Below are positions 42,742 through 51,705 of a stretch of DNA of 64,000 nucleotides, piece by piece. Source of the stretch: Aquimarina spinulae. GTDB lineage: Bacteria; Bacteroidota; Bacteroidia; Flavobacteriales; Flavobacteriaceae. The position numbers and the translations under genes are program-made. Positions within the stretch are counted from its first letter, which is position 1; the number at the start of each line of letters is the position of its first letter. The DNA lies in NCBI RefSeq assembly GCF_943373825.1, contig NZ_CALSBP010000001.1:806001-870000 (forward strand), read 5' to 3'. The notes under the pieces were generated by a model. The model was given only the letters and a program-made list of their open reading frames with translations. It was not told the DNA's origin and did not search any database.

Positions 42742-45700
42742 ATGAAAAAAAATGTATTTAAATGTATCATGATGATAATCATGATATTACCTCTCAATGT
42801 TGCAATGCCTCAAGATAATATTCCAATTCCGTCACCTTTAATTATCCCTAGAAAGGCCAAACCTTTCACATATCATGTGCAAGAGAACAAAATGCAGTAT
42901 GTTGATTTATCTGCTACTAGTCCTCTTTTTGATTATGGCCCGTTAAATAAAGATACAGCACCAACCTATGTAAGAGAAATACCAATGCGTGCTGGAGTCG
43001 GTGAAAATTTTGAAACTATTGGGTTATCAGCTTTTAGAGAGTGGGTTATTGCAGAGCTTCCTAAAAATGGAGATATTTACCACAAGAAACAGTTAATTTC
43101 AACACCAGGTAGTATTCCTGATTCACGAGGATTGGTATATATCCCAAATGATGATTTTGAAGGAGTCGATACAATGACCTATTATGCTGTAGAGACAACA
43201 GGAAATCAAACCACTAGTGCAACTATCACTTTTAAGGTAAACAGTGCAGAAAACTATGAGATGCCTTTAGGTTTCCCAGCAGATCAGTGGGGTTTGTTTA
43301 TCGCCGCACCATCAGACCCTGAAGAATGGCCGGAAAGAGAATCTCCTATAGACTGGTATATAGATCTTAATTGTACTAATTGCGCTCCTTTTGGAAGTAA
43401 AGGAACACCAAATCAACCTCGTCAGTTTTTACCTCCCGGAGGTACTGTTTTTCAGGCCGGAGCTAAAATTGTTATTAAAGGGGGTACCGCTGATGATAGA
43501 TATTTTTTGGATAATCAGGGAAAACATATATGGACATTTAATGGAACAGCAGAGAACCCGATCTTTATACTTGGTGATGATAATAGTGTTACTCAACCCA
43601 TAATAAGTACGTCACTCGATCGACCATCAACCACGGCGTTAACATGCGAAGGTCAAAACTTTGTGATTTCTGGTCTGGCATTCTATAATGTAAGATTATA
43701 CGGAGGCCGGGGGTCAGTAAATAATGCTGTTGTTCGTCATAGTGAGATAGCCTATGGCAGAATGACAAATGGTACTGCTGTTAATCTTGGAGGCACTCGA
43801 AGATCTAGCAATCTTAGTGTTTTTTCTTGTTCTATACATAATAATGGATTTCGGGGTTCTAATTTTGACGAATTTGATGTACATGCTATGGGATATAGTA
43901 CTGCCTCAGAAAGTATGATTCTGGATGTATTATGTAGTGGTAATGGTGGAGATTCTTATCAGCACCTTCAGAACAATATAAATGGTCTGGTACGTATAGG
44001 AAGGCTTAAAGGTCATGGAGAAGGAGAAAATACGGTTGACATTAAAGCACAAGCCGGGGTTTGGGTAGTAGATTGTGATGGTTGGGATATGCGAGAAATA
44101 AACTGGTCTAACGGTTCTGGAGGCAATGGGCAATTATTTTTTCAAAATGATGATGATTGCTCTGTAGGCAACTGTAGACAAACAGGAGATATTATTTTTT
44201 TAAATAACAGAGGAAGTGATAGCAATGGACCAATGATGGAATCATCAATTGGTGGAGGGCGTCATTATTTGGTAGGAAATGTTGCGTTTGATTCACCCGG
44301 ATCTGGGATAAATATAGAGAACAGTAATGGAGGAGGCGCTACTGAAACTCATGCTTATTTCAATACCTTTTCTAATGTAGGAATTGGTATGCAAAGTAGG
44401 CCTAATGCTTCTATTACACGTGTAGCCTTTAATGTGGTTGATAATCCAAGATATAATGTTTGGATGTTGAACCCCAGTAACCATACTGTGTTTGATTATA
44501 ATTTTTATACTGATGATCCAGAAACAATGATCTTTCAATGCTGTAGTAATGGTAACCCTAATTTAATAAAAGGTCTATCTTCTTGGCAAACAAGGACAAA
44601 CCAAGATCTTAATTCTATTGCAGGTGTACAAGCAGATTTTAATCCAGATTTTTCTTTGCAAGAAACTTCAGAGTTAATAGATCAAATTAATCAAGAACAA
44701 TTAGATACAATAGCACCTGGTATAGCAGATATGCTAAATATTTTGGGAGTCACTTTTGAAGATGCCTTTGGAGTACAACGCCCAGCAAATGGCTCTTATG
44801 ATGCAGGAGCATCAGAGTTTGGTGCCCCCGGTCCTGGTAATCCTCGCCCAATCGCAAGAGATGATACAGCCACTGTAGATGAAAATAGTACCAATAATAA
44901 TATTGATGTATTGGTAAACGATGTGTATAGAGGAGATGGTGCTAGTACAGATAATCCTATAGTAATTGTAACTGCACCAGATAACGGTACAGCAACAGTT
45001 GATAATAGAGGAACTAACACACAAGGCGATGATCGTGTCGTGTATACCCCAAATGCAGGATATACTGGTTCAGACTCTTTGGTGTATAGAATTCAGGATG
45101 GTAATGGAGATACCAATACAGCAAGAGTAAGCATAACTGTGGGAGTTGTGGCAACTCCACCTGTAGCCAATAATGATACAGTAAGTGTTGTACAAGATAG
45201 TGATGTCAACATGATCAACGTATTGGCAAATGATGAGAATTTTAACCCAGATGAGGATAGTATTGCAATAGCAACTGCACCAGCCAATGGTACTACGTCT
45301 GTTAATGCGACAAATAATTCAATTACATACACACCCAATGCAGGATTTACAGGTTCAGATTCATTTACTTATACGCTTACAGACCCAAATAACGTAACAA
45401 GTACTGCAACAGTAAGTGTAACGGTTACCCCTGTGGGCGACACCACTCCGATTCCATTAGAGAATGGAGTGCCCATAACAGATATCAGCGGCCCTGATGA
45501 AGCAAAATTTTATTATACATTAGAGGTACCTGTCGGAGCAACAGATTTGGTATTTGAGTTAACAACACCTGCAGGAGGTTCTGGAAATGGAGATTTATAT
45601 ATAGGTTTTGAAAAAGCGCCAACATTTACAGATAATATTTGTAAATCAGAAAGTAATTCTAGGCCTACTAATGAGCGATGTGAAATTTCTGATCCAGTAC

Positions 45701-46377
45701 AGCCAGGAACATATTTCGTGTTCGTAAACCCGTTTAAAGAAGCGATTAATAATTTAACGCTAACAGCTAGTTATACAGTACCGATTCCATCAGTACCCGT
45801 ATTGCAAAACGGTGTACTGGTTACCGATATTACGGCAAAAAAAGGAGAAGAACGTCGCTATATAATGGTAGTACCTACGGGAGCAACAGATTTATCGTTC
45901 AAATTAATAAAAGGTAATGGTACAGGAGATGCCGATCTATATATAAACCTTGATGCACCAGCAACATTTACAGATAGAATTTGTGCATCTATAGGGAATA
46001 CAAGTAACGAAGAGTGTTTAATCCCAGATCCAGTACAGCCAGGAGTGTATCATGTACTGGTAAATGCATCAAATGATATTGCGGGAATAACATTGGTAGG
46101 AAGTTATACTGAGTCATCGAGTACTGCAGGTGCTGATGTGGCAAATATTATGATTTCTCCAATTCCGGCAAATGATCATATTAATGTACAGTTACCTAAC
46201 GTAGAATCGGGTAGGGTGGCTGTATTCGATCTTGTAGGAAATCTTTTATTAGAAGAGTCTTTTGCAAATACATCAAAAGTTGCACTAAATGTTAGTAGTC
46301 TTCCTAAAAGAAAATTATATGTCATGAAGATAACAACGAAAGATGGTAGAACCTATGTTAAGAAGATGATCAAGTAA
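42742..46377 (+). CDS. T9SS-exported beta-helix protein with Ig-like and PPC domains
   Basis: 1211 residues with a Sec signal (about 1-24). About 180-690 looks like a parallel beta-helix (polysaccharide-lyase-like): SNLSVFSCSIHNNGFRGSNF, GSGINIENSNGG, TRVAFNVVDNPRYNVWML. Two Ig/cadherin-like domains follow (about 695-905; NIDVLVNDVYRGD and PNAGYTGSDSLVYRIQDGNG, then a similar copy). Two pre-peptidase C-terminal (PPC) domains come next (about 910-1120; PVGATDLVFEL and PTGATDLSFKL). A type A T9SS sorting domain ends it (about 1130-1211; ISPIPANDHINVQ to VKKMIK). Binding or degradation of a polysaccharide is a fair inference; no catalytic residues could be identified. Confidence 0.85.
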   Translation: MKKNVFKCIMMIIMILPLNVAMPQDNIPIPSPLIIPRKAKPFTYHVQENKMQYVDLSATSPLFDYGPLNKDTAPTYVREIPMRAGVGENFETIGLSAFREWVIAELPKNGDIYHKKQLISTPGSIPDSRGLVYIPNDDFEGVDTMTYYAVETTGNQTTSATITFKVNSAENYEMPLGFPADQWGLFIAAPSDPEEWPERESPIDWYIDLNCTNCAPFGSKGTPNQPRQFLPPGGTVFQAGAKIVIKGGTADDRYFLDNQGKHIWTFNGTAENPIFILGDDNSVTQPIISTSLDRPSTTALTCEGQNFVISGLAFYNVRLYGGRGSVNNAVVRHSEIAYGRMTNGTAVNLGGTRRSSNLSVFSCSIHNNGFRGSNFDEFDVHAMGYSTASESMILDVLCSGNGGDSYQHLQNNINGLVRIGRLKGHGEGENTVDIKAQAGVWVVDCDGWDMREINWSNGSGGNGQLFFQNDDDCSVGNCRQTGDIIFLNNRGSDSNGPMMESSIGGGRHYLVGNVAFDSPGSGINIENSNGGGATETHAYFNTFSNVGIGMQSRPNASITRVAFNVVDNPRYNVWMLNPSNHTVFDYNFYTDDPETMIFQCCSNGNPNLIKGLSSWQTRTNQDLNSIAGVQADFNPDFSLQETSELIDQINQEQLDTIAPGIADMLNILGVTFEDAFGVQRPANGSYDAGASEFGAPGPGNPRPIARDDTATVDENSTNNNIDVLVNDVYRGDGASTDNPIVIVTAPDNGTATVDNRGTNTQGDDRVVYTPNAGYTGSDSLVYRIQDGNGDTNTARVSITVGVVATPPVANNDTVSVVQDSDVNMINVLANDENFNPDEDSIAIATAPANGTTSVNATNNSITYTPNAGFTGSDSFTYTLTDPNNVTSTATVSVTVTPVGDTTPIPLENGVPITDISGPDEAKFYYTLEVPVGATDLVFELTTPAGGSGNGDLYIGFEKAPTFTDNICKSESNSRPTNERCEISDPVQPGTYFVFVNPFKEAINNLTLTASYTVPIPSVPVLQNGVLVTDITAKKGEERRYIMVVPTGATDLSFKLIKGNGTGDADLYINLDAPATFTDRICASIGNTSNEECLIPDPVQPGVYHVLVNASNDIAGITLVGSYTESSSTAGADVANIMISPIPANDHINVQLPNVESGRVAVFDLVGNLLLEESFANTSKVALNVSSLPKRKLYVMKITTKDGRTYVKKMIK

Positions 46378-46411
46378 AAAGAATATTAATTTTTAAGGTT
46401 AAAAAGTGACT

Positions 46412-46456
46412 AGTCCTAACAAAACTGTAAAGGTTTTTTTAGGACTTGTTTTATTT
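46412..46456 (+). terminator. Terminator after the beta-helix protein
   Basis: AGTCCTAA (46412-46419) pairs with TTAGGACT (46439-46446), with further A/T pairing inside, followed by TGTTTTATTTT. Confidence 0.75.
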
Positions 46457-46701
46457 TAACCTGAATTCTAAAGCAGATTGAAAAAAAAAGTAAAGTTCAT
46501 ATTGTTTGCAATCATTGCCAAAATACAGATCAAAGGAATTTATGGTAATAAACACTTTATTCAGTGGGTGTAAACCTATTTTTTAGAAGAAAATGAGCTT
46601 TTTGCACTTATCTATATAGTGTAATTTTGCCCCACCCTCTTGTTATTTTTAACCTAGGAATCTTTTTAAGAAGCTCCTACTGATGATAAAACCTCTTCTT
46701 G
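46453..46701 (+). repeat. Conserved leader block, copy 1
   Basis: It aligns over about 250 bp with 51304-51570. It starts TTTTAACCTGAATTCTAAA, shares AAATACAGATCAAAGG, AATAAACACTTTATTCA and TGGGT, and ends GATAAAACCT..TCTT. In both places it directly follows a terminator and precedes a new exported-protein gene. The rest of the 412-bp gap holds nothing else I can name. Confidence 0.75.
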
Positions 46702-46789
46702 TTAAATATATAAGAGATTTAAAATCTTCTGTGCTACAAAAAAACCAAGAAAAGTTCAATACTAAACAATCAATTTAAAGTAATTATTA

Positions 46790-48679
46790 ATGAAAAATCA
46801 TTTTAAAATTAAAAGGCTTACCGTTTATACAGTGGCATTAAGTTCATTTCTTATTTCTTGTGAAAAAGAGATACCTGAGGCTATAGAAGAAGAAAGCGTA
46901 GAACATGTTTTGGAGGATACCAATGTTTCTGTTGAAAAAGCATATCCCAATACGACAGGAGAATGGGTAGAGATTCAATTATATGGAGAAAAGGTAATGG
47001 TAGAAAAAATAGGAGAAAATTATATCTTGGAAGGGGATATGTTAGTAATTCCTGATAACATGGTTAAACAAAAAAATCAAAAAAGTGTGGGGAGAACACG
47101 ACTTGATACCCGATGGCCAAATAAAACCGTTTATTATGCGATACAAAGCAGTATACCTAAAGATAAAAAAGAGTCTATAAAAAGTGCGATAGCACACTGG
47201 GAAACTCATACTCCCTTAAAATTTGTACGACGAGAGAATGGCTCTAGTCAATCAGATTACGTGTTTTTTAAGAAAGGTAATGGATGTTCATCTTATGTAG
47301 GTCGTGTTGGAGGCCGGCAAGAGATTATTATAGGTGAAGGTACTTATTGTACTCGAGGAAATATTATTCATGAAATTGGCCATGCCGTAGGACTCTATCA
47401 TGAGCACAGTAGAAAAGATCGAGACCAATACGTCAAAATTCATTATAAGAATATAGAATCAGGTAGGGAATCTAATTTTTTGAAATATGAAGAACTGGGG
47501 GCTGACGGAAATGAATTTACTTCTTCATTAGATTTTAATAGTATTATGATGTATGACTCGTATGCTTTCACAAAAAGTCTCAGAAAACCTACTATGACCT
47601 ATCTCAATGGAACCCCTTTTGCCTCTAATAGAAGTTTTTTAAGTACTGGTGATATCGAAGGGATTAAAAAAATGTATCCTGGTCTTAGAGAGTTTACCCA
47701 AAAAAGATGGGCAACTAGGCAAGGAGGATTTTGGGACCCTCAATATCAACAATGGTTAACCGGTGATTTTAATGGCGATGGTAAGGAGGATTTTGCACAT
47801 GTTTTTAACCATGATCATCGTACAAGTATTAATGTACATATATCTAATGGTTCTGGTTTTTATTTACAAACATGGGCAACTAAGCAGGGGCCGTATTGGA
47901 ATGCTCTATATCAACAATGGGTGAGCGGTGATTTTAATGGAGATGGTAAGGATGATATTGCACAAATTTATAACGAAGAAAATCATTCGACTATTAATGT
48001 GCATGTATCTAATGGCTCTGGTTTCACTTTAAAAAGGTGGGCCACTAAGATAGGAGGGTACTGGGATGCTCAATATCAACACTGGTTGAGTGGTGATTTT
48101 AATGGAGATGGATTTTGTGATATTGCCCATGTTTTTAACCATGAAAATGGTGCAAGTATTGATGTACGTGTATCTAATGGCTCTAATTTCTTTTCACGTA
48201 GATGGGCAACTAGAGTAGGACCATATTGGAATGCCTTATATCAAAAATGGGTGGTTGGCGATTTTGATGGGAATGGTAAGGATGATATTGGACAAATTTA
48301 TAACGATGCGCATCGCGCGACTATTAATGTGCGTATATCTAATGGCTCTAGTTTTTCTAATCATAGATGGGCTACCAGATATGGTAGTTATACTAAAGAG
48401 GGTTCTCAACAATGGGGAGCAGGTGATTTTGATGGAGATGGGGCTGACGATATTTTTGTAGCTGAAGATTTTTTAGGAAAAGCCAATTTAAGCGTGTACA
48501 AATCGAGTGGTTCAGATTTTGGTTTGCCCTATCGTAAAGGCACCCAACAGGGCGGCTATTGGCCTTCTCAACAATGGAGAGTTGGTGATTTTAATGGAGA
48601 TGGATACTATGATTTCTTAAAAGCCTTTAATGATGGAGGATATGCAACTATAGATGTACATCTTTCAACAGAGAAGTAG
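46790..48679 (+). CDS. Astacin-like (M12A) metalloprotease lipoprotein with VCBS/FG-GAP repeats, paralogue 1
   Basis: 629 residues. Lipoprotein signal ending LISC. The protease domain (about 105-300) has HEIGHAVGLYHEHSR (HExxHxxGxxHExxR zinc motif, about 194-208) and a Met-turn SIMMYDSYAF. About 305-629 contains six to seven repeats of roughly 48 residues around GDFNGDGKDDI, which are FG-GAP/VCBS-type calcium-binding blades probably folding as a propeller. The substrate is unknown. It is tandem with a close paralogue at 49088. Confidence 0.92.
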   Translation: MKNHFKIKRLTVYTVALSSFLISCEKEIPEAIEEESVEHVLEDTNVSVEKAYPNTTGEWVEIQLYGEKVMVEKIGENYILEGDMLVIPDNMVKQKNQKSVGRTRLDTRWPNKTVYYAIQSSIPKDKKESIKSAIAHWETHTPLKFVRRENGSSQSDYVFFKKGNGCSSYVGRVGGRQEIIIGEGTYCTRGNIIHEIGHAVGLYHEHSRKDRDQYVKIHYKNIESGRESNFLKYEELGADGNEFTSSLDFNSIMMYDSYAFTKSLRKPTMTYLNGTPFASNRSFLSTGDIEGIKKMYPGLREFTQKRWATRQGGFWDPQYQQWLTGDFNGDGKEDFAHVFNHDHRTSINVHISNGSGFYLQTWATKQGPYWNALYQQWVSGDFNGDGKDDIAQIYNEENHSTINVHVSNGSGFTLKRWATKIGGYWDAQYQHWLSGDFNGDGFCDIAHVFNHENGASIDVRVSNGSNFFSRRWATRVGPYWNALYQKWVVGDFDGNGKDDIGQIYNDAHRATINVRISNGSSFSNHRWATRYGSYTKEGSQQWGAGDFDGDGADDIFVAEDFLGKANLSVYKSSGSDFGLPYRKGTQQGGYWPSQQWRVGDFNGDGYYDFLKAFNDGGYATIDVHLSTEK

Positions 48680-48751
48680 CTATATACCATCATATGTCAT
48701 GATTATTGATTTATTACTATAATATGGAGTACTATTATTTCCCTTACTCCC

Positions 48752-48787
48752 TATATATTCCCCTAGACCTCAATAGGGGAATATATA
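48752..48787 (+). terminator. 14-bp perfect hairpin after protease 1
   Basis: TATATATTCCCCTA and TAGGGGAATATATA pair around GACCTCAA. There is no strong T-tract, but its position 70 bp after the stop suits transcript termination or 3' protection. Confidence 0.65.
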
Positions 48788-48857
48788 TCCTTCCTTTAAG
48801 GAGAGAGGTGGGACTAGTACAATTATATGCACAAAACTGTATATTTTATATTAAAAA

Positions 48858-49037
48858 CCTGAGTTCGATTAATATTAGATATTCCATAAAAACTGTCAAT
48901 TCGAGTGGTTTTTCATAGTGAAACGGAGAAAAATTGTATCGAGAATAGGTTTTTAGTACTGAAATTCTGGCTTTCGATACAAAATTCTTCACAGAATTTC
49001 ACTCAAACTGACGCATTTCAGATTAATCGAACTCAGG
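48858..49037. repeat. Dispersed palindromic intergenic repeat, copy 2
   Basis: It is bounded by a perfect 16-bp inverted repeat: CCTGAGTTCGATTAAT (48858-48873) and its complement (49022-49037). The inside matches copy 1 in several blocks. It lies in the spacer between the two protease paralogues; the spacer after paralogue 2 lacks it, so it inserted after the duplication or was lost there. It takes up much of the 408-bp gap. Confidence 0.8.
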
Positions 49038-49087
49038 TTAAAAGGAAAATTTATTGTACACCCCTAACTAATTTAAATTAATTATTA

Positions 49088-50941
49088 ATGAAAAATGATT
49101 TTAAAATTAAAAGGTTTACCATGTACACAATGGTATTAAGTTTATTTCTTATTTCTTGCGAAAAAGAAACACCTGAGACTATAGACGAAGGCGTAGAAAA
49201 TATTTTGGTGAATACCGATGTTTCTGTCGAGCAAGCATATCCCAATGCGAGAGGAGAATGGGTAGAGATTCAATTGAATGGACAATCAGTAATGGCAGAA
49301 AAAATAGAGGAAGATTATATTTTTGATGGAGACATACGGGTGATTCCTGATGCTATGGTTAAAAGAAAACATCAAAAAAGTACAGGAAGAACTCAAGCAC
49401 GATGGCCAAATAATACGGTATATTATACGATAGATAGAGATTTGCCTAATAAAGAACGAGTAACGTATGCAATAGCACACTGGGAAACTAATACTTCTCT
49501 AAAATTTATACCCCGAACGCATCAATCAGATTATGTTCATTTTAAGAAAGGTAGTGGATGCTCATCTAATATAGGTCGTGTTGGAGGTCAACAAAATATT
49601 ATTTTAGCTTCCGATTGTACAATGGGGGTTGTTATTCACGAAATCGGTCATGCCGTAGGATTATGGCATGAGCAAAGCAGAGTAGACAGAGACCAATACG
49701 TCACAGTTCATTATGAAAATATAGAACGAGGTAGAGCAAATAATTTTCAAACGTATATAGAGCAAGGGTTTGATGGAGATGAATATACCCAAGCATTAGA
49801 TTTTGGAAGTATTATGTTGTACGATTCGTATGCTTTTTCAAAAAATAACAAACCTACCATGACCAGAAAAAAAGATGGAAGAATTTTTTATTCGCAACGA
49901 AATGGTTTGTCAAGAGGAGATATGCAAGGAATTGCAAGGATGTACCCTGCTGTGAGTAGATTTACTGCACAAAGATGGGCAACTAAACAAGGAGGATTTT
50001 GGGATCCTGAATATCAACAATGGTTAACCGGTGATTTTAATGGCGATGGTAAGGAGGATTTTGCACATGTTTTTAACCATGATCATCGTACAAGTATTAA
50101 TGTACATATATCTAATGGTTCTGGTTTTTATTTACAAACATGGGCAATTAAGCAAGGGCCGTATTGGAATGCTCTATATCAACAATGGGTGAGCGGTGAT
50201 TTTAATGGAGATGGTAAATTTGATATTGCACAAATCTATAATGAGGAAAATCATTCGACTATTAATGTACATGTATCTAATGGCTCTGGTTTTACTTTAC
50301 AAAGATGGGCTACCAAGATAGGAGGGTATTGGGATGCTCAATATCAACACTGGTTGAGTGGTGACTTTAATGGAGATGGCAAGTATGATATTGCACATAT
50401 TTTTAACCAAGAAAATGGTACAAGTATTGATGTACGTGTATCTAATGGCTCTAATTTTTCTTCACAAAGGTGGGCAACTAAAGTAGGACCGTATTGGAAT
50501 GCCCTATATCAAAAATGGGTGGCTGGCGATTTTGATGGAAATGGTAAGCATGATATCGGACAAATTTATAATGATGCACATCGTGCGACTATTAATGTGC
50601 GTATATCTAATGGCTCTAGTTTTTCTAATCATAGATGGGCTACCAGATATGGTAGTTATACTAATAGGGATTCTCAAAAATGGGGAGCAGGTGATTCTAA
50701 TGGAGATGGGGCTGACGATATCTTTGTAGTTGAAGATTCTTCAGGAAGGGCGAATTTAAGCGTGTATGAATCAAGTGGCTCAGGTTTTGGTTTCCCCCAG
50801 AGGAGAGCTACCCAACAATGGGGCTATTGGCCTTCTCAACAATGGAGGGTTGGTGATTTTAATGGAGATGGATTTTATGATTTTTTAAATGCCTATAATG
50901 ATGGAGGGTATGCGAGTATAGATGTGCATGTTGCAAACTAA
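49088..50941 (+). CDS. Astacin-like (M12A) metalloprotease lipoprotein with VCBS/FG-GAP repeats, paralogue 2
   Basis: 617 residues, same plan as paralogue 1: LISC lipobox, HEIGHAVGLWHEQSR zinc motif (about 187-201), Met-turn SIMLYDSYAF, then six to seven repeats with GDFNGDGK. In the sixth blade GDFDGDG of paralogue 1 reads GDSNGDG here. The protease halves differ clearly, while part of the repeat region is identical DNA (138 bp at 50010-50147), which points to gene conversion. A tandem duplication including 3' flank (AGTAGCTATATACC after both stops) is evident. Confidence 0.92.
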   Translation: MKNDFKIKRFTMYTMVLSLFLISCEKETPETIDEGVENILVNTDVSVEQAYPNARGEWVEIQLNGQSVMAEKIEEDYIFDGDIRVIPDAMVKRKHQKSTGRTQARWPNNTVYYTIDRDLPNKERVTYAIAHWETNTSLKFIPRTHQSDYVHFKKGSGCSSNIGRVGGQQNIILASDCTMGVVIHEIGHAVGLWHEQSRVDRDQYVTVHYENIERGRANNFQTYIEQGFDGDEYTQALDFGSIMLYDSYAFSKNNKPTMTRKKDGRIFYSQRNGLSRGDMQGIARMYPAVSRFTAQRWATKQGGFWDPEYQQWLTGDFNGDGKEDFAHVFNHDHRTSINVHISNGSGFYLQTWAIKQGPYWNALYQQWVSGDFNGDGKFDIAQIYNEENHSTINVHVSNGSGFTLQRWATKIGGYWDAQYQHWLSGDFNGDGKYDIAHIFNQENGTSIDVRVSNGSNFSSQRWATKVGPYWNALYQKWVAGDFDGNGKHDIGQIYNDAHRATINVRISNGSSFSNHRWATRYGSYTNRDSQKWGAGDSNGDGADDIFVVEDSSGRANLSVYESSGSGFGFPQRRATQQWGYWPSQQWRVGDFNGDGFYDFLNAYNDGGYASIDVHVAN

Positions 50942-51265
50942 AAGTAGCTATATACCCTCATATTGTATTTATGACTATTAGTTTATTAATATAAGGTGTG
51001 CTACAAATTTTCTTTACTCCCTTCCTTTTTGGGGTGGGGAGAAAAGAAAATCTTGCAAAAAAAGAGAAATTTACTGTACATCCTTTAAAATTTTAAAACT
51101 GGTCCAAATCATCTTGAATTTTTTAATTGGCTGCAAAATGATTTTTTGCTTCTACATTTTACCTTTTTTCTTTCCTCTGATAGGTAACTCAACAAGGGTT
51201 GTGTTCAGATACAAAATTTCAATTTTTTGCTTCAATCAAAAAAAATAAATGATTTCACTTTATTG

Positions 51266-51296
51266 AAAGATAAGTTTTAAGAACTTATCTTTTTTA
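51266..51296 (+). terminator. Rho-independent terminator before leader block 2
   Basis: AAAGATAAGTT and AACTTATCTTT pair around TTAAG and continue into a T run. Confidence 0.8.
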
Positions 51297-51303
51297 TATA
51301 CTC

Positions 51304-51570
51304 ATTTTAACCTGAATTCTAAAAACAATCTATCCAAAAAATAAAGCCTACTCTGCTTATAATTACTATGAAAATACAGATCAAAGGTTTTATTGTTAAT
51401 AAACACTTTATTCAATGGGTATAAGTCTGTTTTTTCAAGAAAAAGAGTTTTTTACACTTGTGTAAGTTGTATAATTTTATTCTCCATTTGTTACTTTTTT
51501 GACCTAGATGTTCCTTCTAGTATTGCTTAAACTAAGAAGTTTTTTATTATGATAAAACCTTTTCTTATGA
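51304..51570 (+). repeat. Conserved leader block, copy 2
   Basis: It matches 46453-46701 (see that entry). It follows the terminator and ends about 135 bp before the 1575-residue gene. Possible roles are a promoter region, an RNA leader or a dispersed repeat. Confidence 0.75.
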
Positions 51571-51705
51571 ATTTACGTAGATACTATTGTTTCTGATATA
51601 TGTGTGTGAAAAATGTAATAGTGTTTATTGAAAAATTGTAAAAATTAAATCTTAGTATATCGATTAAAGAGGATACTATTTTTTACCCAAATCTTAAATG
51701 TTTCT

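Larger units (their letters stand above)
50942..51705. other. 764-bp gene-free gap
   Basis: The left end repeats the 3' flank of protease 1 (AGTAGCTATATACC, then TTTACTGTACATCC). The middle holds no gene that I can see. A terminator lies at 51266-51296 and the second leader block at 51304-51570. The last 135 bp before the 1575-residue gene is AT-rich without a clear promoter box. Confidence 0.6.

Noticed and set aside
47700..48660. Regular DNA repeats that could suggest a CRISPR or satellite array
   Set aside because: They are in-frame VCBS/FG-GAP protein repeats of about 48 residues with diverged codons, inside an intact gene.
48706..48918. 70-codon plus-strand open frame between the two protease genes
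   Set aside because: It runs across a perfect hairpin and into the palindromic repeat, with no conserved features; chance frame in AT-rich spacer.
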